From Sporocytophaga myxococcoides DSM 11118 (GTDB taxonomy: Bacteria; Bacteroidota; Bacteroidia; Cytophagales; Cytophagaceae), in the NCBI RefSeq assembly GCF_000426725.1, contig NZ_KE384561.1, positions 494,445 to 558,444 of the forward strand: 64,000 nt of DNA, written 5' to 3'. The notes beneath the pieces are model-generated. The model was not told the DNA's origin. It was given only the letters and a program-made list of their open reading frames with translations, and searched no databases. Of the stretch, positions 58,034 to 64,000 are shown in pieces. The number at the start of each line of letters is the position of its first letter. The first letter of the stretch is position 1. A program made the translations under genes and the position numbers.

Positions 58034-58198
58034 GATAACGTCGATTATAAAAAAAAGTGCCAGGATTTAAAGAGCGTCCCTACCCTCTAGTAGCCCGCCA
58101 GCATGGCCATAATTTACAATTAAAATCCATGCGAGTTTTATAGATCATCAGTTAACTCTTCTTCTGAAGCCAGGCATTTTTTTTATATAATGTTGCCT
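58034..58198 (-). other. attC-like site 2
   Basis: On the minus strand the 5' end GGCAACATTATATAAAAAAA then ATGCCTGG pairs with the 3' end CCTGGCACTTTTTTTTATAA then TCGACGTTATC. The stem has mismatches, G-T pairs and unpaired bases on one strand (the TCG insertion), features typical of attC. Total span is about 160 bp. The inner part is similar to that of site 3. Confidence 0.72.
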
Positions 58199-58212
58199 GA
58201 AGCGCTAATTTA

Positions 58213-59571
58213 TTAAATCGCCGTAGGAAATTCTTTAGCTACTAGTTCATCAAGGGATTCTTGTGGCTCTTGATTCTTCATTCTATTTAAAATTGCCATT
58301 GTTTCCCTATATTCCATAGCTTCTGGTAATCTTATAAACTCAGCATCAATTCCCAATTCTTTTATTTTTGCCTCAATCTCTTCAATTGACACATTAAAGA
58401 ATTCACGTTTAGAATTAATCATATTCACTTTTCTATCAGAAAAAGCTTTATGCAATTCATTCTCTAAAGTCGGTGCTTCGTCAGAGAAAATCATAGAATG
58501 TATATCAAATTGAAATGGAACAGATGCATCTCCAAGCTCTTTTACCCTGTCAGTCGGTTCTAACCTCCTTGTCATTCCAATCTTAAATACATTCTCTCCA
58601 AATGAACCAATATTAGAAATTATATAAACATGCCCCCTTTTAGTTTGTTGAGCCATAGATAGGGCTCTCTCTTTTCGCTCATGTGCCTCCTTTAATTCAT
58701 TTTCAAGTAATTCAATTTTCATTAGTAGCTTTTGTTGCTTTTCACCCGTTAATTCTGCCACCTCTTTTCGAGCCTTTTCTAACGCCTTTTGATAATTCGC
58801 TTCATCTTTTTCAGCTTGCTTTTGAGCTTGTTCAAACTCTCTTCTTGCTCTTTCTTCATCTCTTAATTCTTCTTGAGCCAACCTTAATGTCTCTTTTTCC
58901 TTTTGTCTTTTAAGCTGATATTCATGTTCAAGGATTAACTCTTGTATTTTTAATTCTAAATATGGTCTTTGAATTGATGCTGTATAATTATCGCCTAATT
59001 TATTTATTGCTTCAAATGATTTATTAATGCGTTCTTTCATTTGGTTTACATTGTTCCATTTTACTTTCGCAATCAATGCATCACATTCTCCATTAAATGC
59101 TCTCAGCATCAATTTAAGGACCTTTTTTGTTATTGCACGTCCCTTGGCCTCACTACCCTCCACACTCCAACTTGTCCTGCAAACTGCTGCCGTTTCATTA
59201 GCTATAAGTTGCTTTTGCTTTTCAATAATATTGTTTTGTTCAGCTCTATAGTCATCCGACTTTTCGAAATCATAAACAGGTTCATATATTCCAAATTCTA
59301 CAAGGTCAAGCTTATTTTCATATACCCCTATTTCTTTACGTAAATTAGTATATATGCTTAAGGCTGTTCGATAATTAGCTTTTAAATTTTCATATTCAGT
59401 TTCAACTGTAAGAATCTCATTATTTTTAGCAGAAATTTCAGATTGCAATTTCTGCTTGATAGTTTCCGCTTCTTTTTCAACATCAATAATTGGCTTGTAT
59501 TTTTCAAGCTGTTGTTTAAGGAACCTGATTTCTTCAAACTCCTTCTTCTTTAAAAAGTCAAAAAGTCCCAT
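58213..59571 (-). CDS. Cassette D: coiled-coil DUF4041-like protein with GIY-YIG (T5orf172) domain
   Basis: The 452-residue protein starts MGLFDFLKKKEFEEIRFLKQQ. A long coiled coil occupies about 10-110, a DUF4041-like helical domain about 115-215, a second coiled coil about 220-310 (LRLAQEELRDEERARREFEQ) and a C-terminal T5orf172/GIY-YIG-type domain about 315-425 (RGHVYIISNIGSFGENVFKIGMTRR, ELHKAFSDRKVNMINSKREFF). The GIY-YIG fold is seen as VYII...FKIGMTRR. Such proteins occur in phages and defence islands; a nuclease role is inferred. The gene sits between attC-like sites 2 and 3 and fills its cassette. Confidence 0.85.
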   Translation of the reverse strand: MGLFDFLKKKEFEEIRFLKQQLEKYKPIIDVEKEAETIKQKLQSEISAKNNEILTVETEYENLKANYRTALSIYTNLRKEIGVYENKLDLVEFGIYEPVYDFEKSDDYRAEQNNIIEKQKQLIANETAAVCRTSWSVEGSEAKGRAITKKVLKLMLRAFNGECDALIAKVKWNNVNQMKERINKSFEAINKLGDNYTASIQRPYLELKIQELILEHEYQLKRQKEKETLRLAQEELRDEERARREFEQAQKQAEKDEANYQKALEKARKEVAELTGEKQQKLLMKIELLENELKEAHERKERALSMAQQTKRGHVYIISNIGSFGENVFKIGMTRRLEPTDRVKELGDASVPFQFDIHSMIFSDEAPTLENELHKAFSDRKVNMINSKREFFNVSIEEIEAKIKELGIDAEFIRLPEAMEYRETMAILNRMKNQEPQESLDELVAKEFPTAI

Positions 59572-59604
59572 AATATTATGTTAAGGTTGATAATGTTATC
59601 GCAT

Positions 59605-59775
59605 TTCAGGCAACGATTCGTGTATGAAATGTGCCGGGTTTAAAAGTACTGAACTATCCACTAGCACTGAAACCCCGCACACCTTTTAAAAATAAACAAA
59701 ATAGCGGGATTTAGAAGCATTGCTCCTTCCTAAACATTATTACCCCGGTATATTTTATACACAATGTTAGCGATA
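59605..59775 (-). other. attC-like site 3
   Basis: The 5' arm (minus strand) GCTAACATTGTGTATAAAAT then ATACCGGGG pairs with the 3' arm CCCGGCACATTTCATACACG then AATCGTTGCC. Pairing is interrupted by G-T pairs and an extra base on one side. The span is about 165 bp. GTT at 59612-59614 opens cassette D. Confidence 0.75.
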
Positions 59776-59782
59776 GTTATTT

Positions 59783-60661
59783 TTATAGATTTCCAAATGT
59801 CCCGTTCAGAAAAATTGGTCCTTCTGAGATCGCTGTATACTTAGAGAATGCCTTTGTTTCAGTGGTTCGATACCCGCGCACTACTTCATTCAATCTATTG
59901 ATTAAAAATTGGAAATTATTGTCTCTCTTTGGAGTTATATAAATTGAATCAGCATCATCTCCATACCAATACCTTATCTGCCCTTTAGCTCTATTCATAT
60001 AAAGTAACAATCCGTGATTTAATATTGAAATTAAATTTATCAGGTTTTGTTTTGGGTAAATTTTACTTAATTCAATAAACTTATTAATAAGAGTTTGTGG
60101 ATGAACTCCAAGTTCTCCGCAAAATGCAAAGTAGAAAATTTGGTCGGTTCTTTTTTTATCCTGATTAAACTCCTCTTCTTTGGTGCACTCAAATGCTCCC
60201 GTATTACCGTAATGTCTAAATGAAACAGTTTCATCAGGAACAAGAACACCTTTAGAAGGAATCGCAAATCTTCTTAAAGATTTAACCGATTCAGTTTTTC
60301 TAAATATATCTTCCAACTCCGAGTTATTCAATGTACTTTTTATTTCTCCAACCGCAATAACTCCTTCACAAGGATAATAAGTTGTTTCAGGGTTATCATT
60401 TATTGAAAATACTGGACAAAGGTGTTTTTCGAACAAAATTATATCCATTTGCTTACTAGTTCCACCAAAACTATCAATAACACATCCACTTCCAACTCCA
60501 ACCATTGGCGGTAACAAAGTCTCCAGCTTCTGGCGAGTAATTTTCTCTCTAGCGCTTCCAACAAGTCCTGGTGTAGTCGCTTGTCCAGCAAATGAAAAGT
60601 TATTAATTAGCTCGTAAGCTAAATGTTTTAAAAATGCATTTATATCAAACTTCTGTTGCAT
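59783..60661 (-). CDS. Cassette C: PD-(D/E)XK-like nuclease-fold protein (DUF6602-like)
   Basis: The start at 60661 (MQQKFDINAFLKH) is chosen because the 36 upstream codons lie inside attC-like site 4. The 292-residue protein shows the restriction-nuclease core: an N-terminal helix, then GGTSKQMDIILFEKH with the catalytic-type Asp, and GVIAVGEIKS with E-x-K on the next strand. That matches the PD-(D/E)XK fold of DUF6602-type proteins. The C-terminal half (from about 190) is of unknown fold. A nucleic-acid cutting role, possibly in defence, is an inference. The stop lies 15 bp before the AAC of site 3, so gene and cassette coincide. Confidence 0.75.
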   Translation of the reverse strand: MQQKFDINAFLKHLAYELINNFSFAGQATTPGLVGSAREKITRQKLETLLPPMVGVGSGCVIDSFGGTSKQMDIILFEKHLCPVFSINDNPETTYYPCEGVIAVGEIKSTLNNSELEDIFRKTESVKSLRRFAIPSKGVLVPDETVSFRHYGNTGAFECTKEEEFNQDKKRTDQIFYFAFCGELGVHPQTLINKFIELSKIYPKQNLINLISILNHGLLLYMNRAKGQIRYWYGDDADSIYITPKRDNNFQFLINRLNEVVRGYRTTETKAFSKYTAISEGPIFLNGTFGNL

Positions 60662-60679
60662 ACTCCATTTATAATTATC

Positions 60680-60812
60680 ACTAACGTTGATATATGACTC
60701 GGTGGGGAATTTTAAAGCAGTAAAGTATCCCACGAGACACTGTGAAAATAATGAGAAAAAGCCTGACAAACAATGCCCGCCCCCACTGAGGTATATATAC
60801 TGTTAGCGGCTG
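60680..60812 (-). other. attC-like site 4
   Basis: Minus strand: GCCGCTAACAGTATATATAC then CTCAGTGGGG pairs with CCCCACCGAGTCATATATCA then ACGTTAGTG over about 20 positions with mismatches and G-T pairs. The site is about 130 bp long, like the classical long attC sites of Vibrio. It overlaps the upstream extension of the cassette C reading frame. Confidence 0.75.
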
Positions 60813-60844
60813 CCCTACTGTATGTCCGAAGATGTTCCATTGGA

Positions 60845-62392
60845 TCATTCATTGAGTCCGATTGGCGTTAAAACAGTTGTCACGAAATGTTGAATAGAAC
60901 CATTGTCCTCATGATATTGATATGGAATCTTGTCAAATTCATTCCAGGCGTCTTGTAATGCTGCTAAGTATTCATTTGTTCTTTCTGGAACTCCAAAATC
61001 AACACCTTTAGGATTTAAAAATAATTTCTCTAACCATTGTCGTGCAGTTGTAGCCGCAATGTTGTCGGGATAGTGAGAGAACTTAAAGTAAGTTGAAAGT
61101 ATTAAATCTAGTTGCCTTCGTCTAAACCAAACAGAAATTTTTGAATTGTCAGCTTGGCAAATTGAATGAACACACCATCCTAAACACCTGATAGTATCAA
61201 TTACACGATTGTCTGTTTCCTGCTCCTTTGCCAAATCAAGCCAGTTGGTCATTATTGAGAATTGCTCGTAAATCATTTTATGAGCAAACGAAGGGTATTC
61301 AGAATTTCCTTCGTAGTCATTAGGAGAAGGAATTATTTCTATCAGAAGGTCGGTGAAATGCCTGAAATAAAAAAGCCACATATGCCACTCACTGTCTCGG
61401 TAAATAGTTTCTCTTACCATGTAGTTAAAATAAACAATAGCAATGTAAATTTTTTGATTCCAAAGTTCTGATTCTAAATCATGGTCATATTTCTTTGTCA
61501 AAAATTCTTTTTGTACTGAATCGTGCTTTAAAGATTTAACAGCTTCCTCGCCAACTGGATACCAAACATAATTTTCTGAGGCTACTTTTGTATGAGCAAA
61601 AAGTGAGAATAGGATTGGAATGTCATAATTCTTGTTCATTTCCAATACTGATGAGTTTGTCCCGTTCATAATTTTTAATTCCTGAATCAGTAATTGGTTT
61701 TTGTTTTCAAACAAGCATTCAATATAAAGCTTGACAAGGTCTTCGTTAGAAGATTCTTTTGTTTCCATTCCACTAAAAGCTGTTGCAAAAAGTTCTGGGT
61801 ATTTATTTGCTGTCTTACGAACAAAATTTTCGTTCTGAATTATGTGTCCATAAACCCATGAGGCAAATAATATTCTCTTCGGTTCTACCAATTTATCGTA
61901 TGCTTTGTCTTTGTCGGTTCGTCTTCTTAAGATGATGTCAATGCTTTCCTTTTGTGGAAGGTGCGATATTCCTTGAAGATATTTTCTTATGTCCTTAATG
62001 TGATACTTGGTTATGTAGTTTACCAAAAGGTCAATCTCATTTTCCTTTAAATAAGTTTCGTAAAGTGCAATCATGCTTTTTAATCGGCTTGCAGAAAAGT
62101 AGCCGAATGACACTTTGACAATTGGAAAAAATATTATCGTCAAGGCTATCATGTAAGCCCATGTTGAACTTGGCAAACCATTGTCAACTGTGAAAATTGA
62201 AAGACACGGAAACCAGTTAGCCATTAACCAGTCAAAACACATCAGGTAATGAATAACAAAAAGGGAAGCGATGAAAACTCCAATTTCAAATTTTGAAAAG
62301 AAAAGTAAAATAAACCGTCTTTCCTTACTTGGGATAATTGCCCAAACTGCAAGTGCTAATCCTAAAATTGTAAGAAAGTCCGATGGTTGCAT
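60845..62392 (-). CDS. Cassette B: membrane protein with large helical cytoplasmic region
   Basis: The 515-residue protein has three or four hydrophobic helices in its first 100 residues (FLTILGLALAVWAIIPSK; IGVFIASLFVIHYLMCFDWLM; WAYMIALTIIFFPIVKVSFGYF). A long, mainly helical soluble part without signal motifs follows. Charged segments such as IKDIRKYLQGISHLPQKESI and a tail of KLFLNPKGVDFGVPERTNEY are seen. No catalytic motif or named family is recognised. Its position as the sole gene of a cassette, between sites 4 and 5, suggests independent acquisition. A membrane effector or sensor is possible but not shown. Confidence 0.72.
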   Translation of the reverse strand: MQPSDFLTILGLALAVWAIIPSKERRFILLFFSKFEIGVFIASLFVIHYLMCFDWLMANWFPCLSIFTVDNGLPSSTWAYMIALTIIFFPIVKVSFGYFSASRLKSMIALYETYLKENEIDLLVNYITKYHIKDIRKYLQGISHLPQKESIDIILRRRTDKDKAYDKLVEPKRILFASWVYGHIIQNENFVRKTANKYPELFATAFSGMETKESSNEDLVKLYIECLFENKNQLLIQELKIMNGTNSSVLEMNKNYDIPILFSLFAHTKVASENYVWYPVGEEAVKSLKHDSVQKEFLTKKYDHDLESELWNQKIYIAIVYFNYMVRETIYRDSEWHMWLFYFRHFTDLLIEIIPSPNDYEGNSEYPSFAHKMIYEQFSIMTNWLDLAKEQETDNRVIDTIRCLGWCVHSICQADNSKISVWFRRRQLDLILSTYFKFSHYPDNIAATTARQWLEKLFLNPKGVDFGVPERTNEYLAALQDAWNEFDKIPYQYHEDNGSIQHFVTTVLTPIGLNE

Positions 62393-62460
62393 TTGTCTAT
62401 ATGATTGTTTTTCTGTTTATTCAAAATTCGTCAGTTCAAACTTAGCACTCTTGTTATAGG

Positions 62461-62550
62461 GTTGCCGCTAACCCCAGTATATGCGCTATTTAAATTTACC
62501 TTTAAAATTTAATAATCAAATTTAAATAGCGCATATACGTTGTTATAAGC
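62461..62550 (-). other. attC-like site 5 (perfect stem)
   Basis: Between GCTTATAACAAC and GGGGTTAGCGGC (minus strand) lies a perfect 21-bp inverted repeat (62477-62497 with 62518-62538; core TATGCGCTATTTAAATT) around a 20-nt loop. The site is about 85 bp, shorter and more symmetrical than the others. GTT at 62470-62472 opens cassette B. Confidence 0.72.
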
Positions 62551-62578
62551 TGGCCGCGATCACACGCCCCTTTGAATT

Positions 62579-63094
62579 TCAAATATTTAGATATGACTTT
62601 GCTATCTCTTCTGCTTTTCGTCTTGCACTTGTTCCACCAATAAATCTTGAACTATAGTTATTCGAGCTGTCAATGGTCACTTCATCGTTCTCCATATCGT
62701 ATACCGCCCACCACCAATAATTTTCGTCCATCAATTCAGCTCTCAACATAAGTCCGGCCCATTGTGCAGTGCAGTCATCTGACAAGTCTCCCGTCCATTC
62801 AATTGATCCCGTGACCAATCTTTGTCTTTCCTTTATTTTAATAATTCTCAGTTCGCTTTTTGTTAAATCAATTCCTTTCAGTTTATCAAAGTCCGCGAAA
62901 GAAATAAGTAGCCCAAAATGTCCCGCCTCCTTTTTAATTGACACACCACCAATTCTTAGAATAACACCTTCATAACCATCAGTAACTAAAATCTTGTCGC
63001 CTGCAAGAATTGCTTCCTTGTCACTAGTAATTCCAGACAGTACGTGTCCTCTATCTGTGATTTTAAAAATGTCTTTGATTTTAAATGTCGACAT
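62579..63094 (-). CDS. Cassette A: EF-Tu domain 2-like fold protein, unknown function
   Basis: The start at 63094 (MSTFKIKDIFKITDRG) is preferred because it has an AGGAAAG ribosome-binding sequence; the longer frame from a GTG at 63172 begins inside the cassette boundary sequence. The 171-residue protein opens with a beta-barrel pattern like translation factor domain 2: FKIKDIFKITDRGHVLSG, then DKILVTDGYEGVILRIGGVS. A linker follows, then a second domain with tryptophans (ENYWWWAVYDMENDE) and a helical end (SARRKAEEIAKSYL). It has no catalytic motifs. It is the only gene of cassette A and the first of the array. Confidence 0.68.
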   Translation of the reverse strand: MSTFKIKDIFKITDRGHVLSGITSDKEAILAGDKILVTDGYEGVILRIGGVSIKKEAGHFGLLISFADFDKLKGIDLTKSELRIIKIKERQRLVTGSIEWTGDLSDDCTAQWAGLMLRAELMDENYWWWAVYDMENDEVTIDSSNNYSSRFIGGTSARRKAEEIAKSYLNI

Positions 63095-63111
63095 AGATAG
63101 TCTAATCTTTC

Positions 63112-63172
63112 CTAGCGGCTTGCTTATAACATTTGAATATCCGCCATATGGCGTATATTTTTCTTTTATCAC
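63112..63172 (-). other. Leading boundary of cassette array
   Basis: GTTATAAGCAAGCCGC on the minus strand (GTT at 63128-63130) matches the end of cassette A (GCGGCCAGCTTATAAC). Just upstream is a hairpin ATATACGCCATATGGCGGAT, which could be half of an attC or an attI-like site. No second arm with AAC was found. Confidence 0.5.
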
Positions 63173-63684
63173 TAATCTATCTAATTTTTAAATTTCACAA
63201 CGTCCTCAAATAATCATCAGATGTAGATGACCAAATTGCCAACTTGAAATTTCCAGAGCAGAACCGGATAAATTGATCCAACAATGGTCTTTTATAAATG
63301 TGATAATTAAATACCATAAAATCCGCTTACCTGAAAAGTTCTGTCTTAGAGGCATGGATCATAGTTTCATCATGATTCTGTATTAAAAATATCCTCTTGT
63401 CTGATTGCATTTCCCCTAATCTTCAAAATATCCCCGTCAACAAATATATAAAATGTGTTACAACTTACGATATTTCCCGAGCTAAGTTACCTGAAACATA
63501 AAGAATTAAGTATTTTTCACAATCCAATCTCAATAAATACCACTCAATAAAGGAAGTCACGCAAAATCCTTAAAAACTGCCATCCGCCGCTATCTTAAAG
63601 GCTTTCCCCTCCCTCCCCACTGCTTAAGCCCATCCCCATAATACTTCAATAAAATCCTCTCAGTCATAAGCCTCCCCCATTTTT

Positions 63685-63908
63685 GCTTTAGCCTCGAGTT
63701 TTCAGGCTATAGCCTGAGGCCTCCAGGCTTTAGCCTCACCGTTCCAGGCTTACTCCTGGAGTCTCCAGAAGCCTCCTGATAATTCCGGGAGCGCTCCTGA
63801 CGCTTCCGGGGATACTCCTGGCTCTTTCAGTGGGCTGCTGAAAGGTCCAGGAGTAAGCAAAAAGACAGGAGGCTAAAGCCTGAGAATCCCAGGCTATAGC
63901 CTCAGACC
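63685..63908. repeat. Cluster of short palindromic repeats
   Basis: About ten copies of short related motifs occur in 220 bp: CAGGCTATAGCCTGA, CAGGCTTTAGCCTC, GGAGGCTAAAGCCTGA, CAGGCTTACTCCTGGA, GTCCAGGAGTAAGC, TCCGGGAGCGCTCCTG and variants. Core AGGCTATAGCCT is itself a palindrome. Copies occur in both orientations and without regular spacing. The GC content is clearly higher than in surrounding sequence. Confidence 0.85.
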
Positions 63909-63910
63909 TG

Positions 63911-64000
63911 TGTCGTCCTAAAAAAAGTTTACAGTTTGGATTGGTAATCCGATTATAAATTTACACTTTTTTATTAATCCTAAAATCGCTTTACATTTGA
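63911..64000. mobile_element. Possible terminal region of an insertion sequence (runs off window)
   Basis: TGTCGTCCTAAAAAAAGTTT opens a stretch with three spaced copies of TTTACA(G/C/T)TTT at about 63928, 63959 and 63991. Such an arrangement resembles the ends of IS3-like elements of Bacteroidota, where transposase-binding sites follow the TG terminus. The transposase would lie beyond the window. This is a pattern-level guess. Confidence 0.3.

Larger units (their letters stand above)
57402..63130 (-). mobile_element. Integron-like gene cassette array (five cassettes, no integrase)
   Basis: Five genes in one orientation are each followed by an imperfect inverted-repeat site. Reading the minus strand, every unit begins directly after a G with TT(A/G)... 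and ends with its complement before AAC. Cassette A: TTATAAGC/GCTTATAA. B: TTAGCGGC/GCCGCTAA. C: TTAGTGATA/TATCGCTAA. D: TTGCCTGAA/TTCAGGCAA. E: TTATCTT/AAGATAA. This is the arrangement of integron cassettes (crossover G^TTRRRY, R'' RYYYAAC). Boundaries are about 63129, 62471, 60084+600 (60684), 59613, 58038 and 57404. No tyrosine recombinase gene is in the window. Known integrons show the same rule; the assignment here is from sequence structure alone. Confidence 0.75.
63173..64000. other. Non-coding end of window (about 830 bp)
   Basis: No gene is seen. Up to about 63600 it is AT-rich sequence without features. After that come the palindromic repeat cluster at 63685-63908 and a possible insertion-sequence end from 63911. 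Confidence 0.5.

Noticed and set aside
59857..59880. tRNA T-arm-like GGTTCGATACCCGC
   Set aside because: No acceptor stem, D-arm or anticodon arm can be built around it and it lies within the coding sequence of cassette C.
60662..60769. A 36-codon N-terminal extension of the cassette C gene up to 60769
   Set aside because: This stretch overlaps attC-like site 4, including its 3' arm, and reads as low-quality protein; the ATG at 60661 directly after the site is more likely.
63685..63908. CRISPR array
   Set aside because: Repeats differ in length and sequence, occur in both orientations and have no regular spacers; no cas genes are present.
57313..64000. Integron integrase or attI in the window
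   Set aside because: All frames around and beyond the array were read; no tyrosine recombinase motifs (R...HxxR...Y) were found. The sequence at 63112-63172 could be an attI-like end but shows no supporting features.

Overview
The window comes from an AT-rich genome of the phylum Bacteroidota, most likely a Cytophaga/Sporocytophaga-like member of the Cytophagales. This is inferred from gene content, not from a database search. Six intact secreted proteins and one decayed remnant end in type IX secretion system (T9SS) C-terminal sorting domains. The housekeeping sigma factor is a short RpoD without region 1.1, and lipoproteins, a TonB-dependent receptor, AsmA-like and two-histidine-box desaturase proteins fit the same group. 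A secreted expansin-like protein and a cohesin/dockerin-like module fit a polysaccharide-degrading lifestyle.

Layout. 0-5.4 kb: start of a TonB-dependent receptor (cut by the window edge) divergent from an AraC regulator, a DMT-family exporter with a TPR membrane protein, an expansin-like T9SS protein and a small STAS-like protein. 5.4-14.9 kb: one gene for a 3147-residue secreted trypsin-like protease/adhesin with a recent internal 1.46-kb duplication. 15-20 kb: a 5'-nucleotidase/SUKH pair, a choloylglycine-hydrolase-like enzyme, a lipoprotein and an inward-rectifier K+ channel. 20.4-22.1 kb: a zinc alcohol dehydrogenase operon. 22-30 kb: T9SS surface proteins (beta-helix; NHL propeller with cohesin and dockerin-like parts; a small one) and a CapA-like phosphatase. 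30-38 kb: cytochrome c, large Lcl/DUF1566 lipoprotein, hypothetical pairs, a PAS/GAF sensor lacking an ATPase domain and a cREC-like receiver. 38.6-52 kb: RpoD, cold-shock protein, a type III polyketide synthase flanked by three copies of an 80-bp inverted-repeat element, an AI-2E-type permease, an AsmA-like protein, two desaturases and a DEAD-box helicase. 51.8-52.7 kb: a gene graveyard. 53.2-57.3 kb: a 1367-residue NHL-repeat T9SS protein.

57.4-63.1 kb is the most unusual region. Five one-gene units, all on the minus strand, are separated by imperfect inverted-repeat sites that look like integron attC sites. Each unit begins with TT(A/G)... sequence complementary to the end of the same unit, immediately before AAC, exactly as expected for excisable integron cassettes that recombine at G^TT. 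No integrase is present, so this looks like an integron cassette cluster without an integrase (CALIN-type), in a phylum where such arrays are little described. Two of its cargo genes encode nuclease-like proteins (GIY-YIG/T5orf172 and a PD-(D/E)XK-like protein).

The last kilobase holds a dense cluster of short palindromic repeats and possibly the end of an insertion sequence. No tRNA, rRNA or CRISPR array was recognised.
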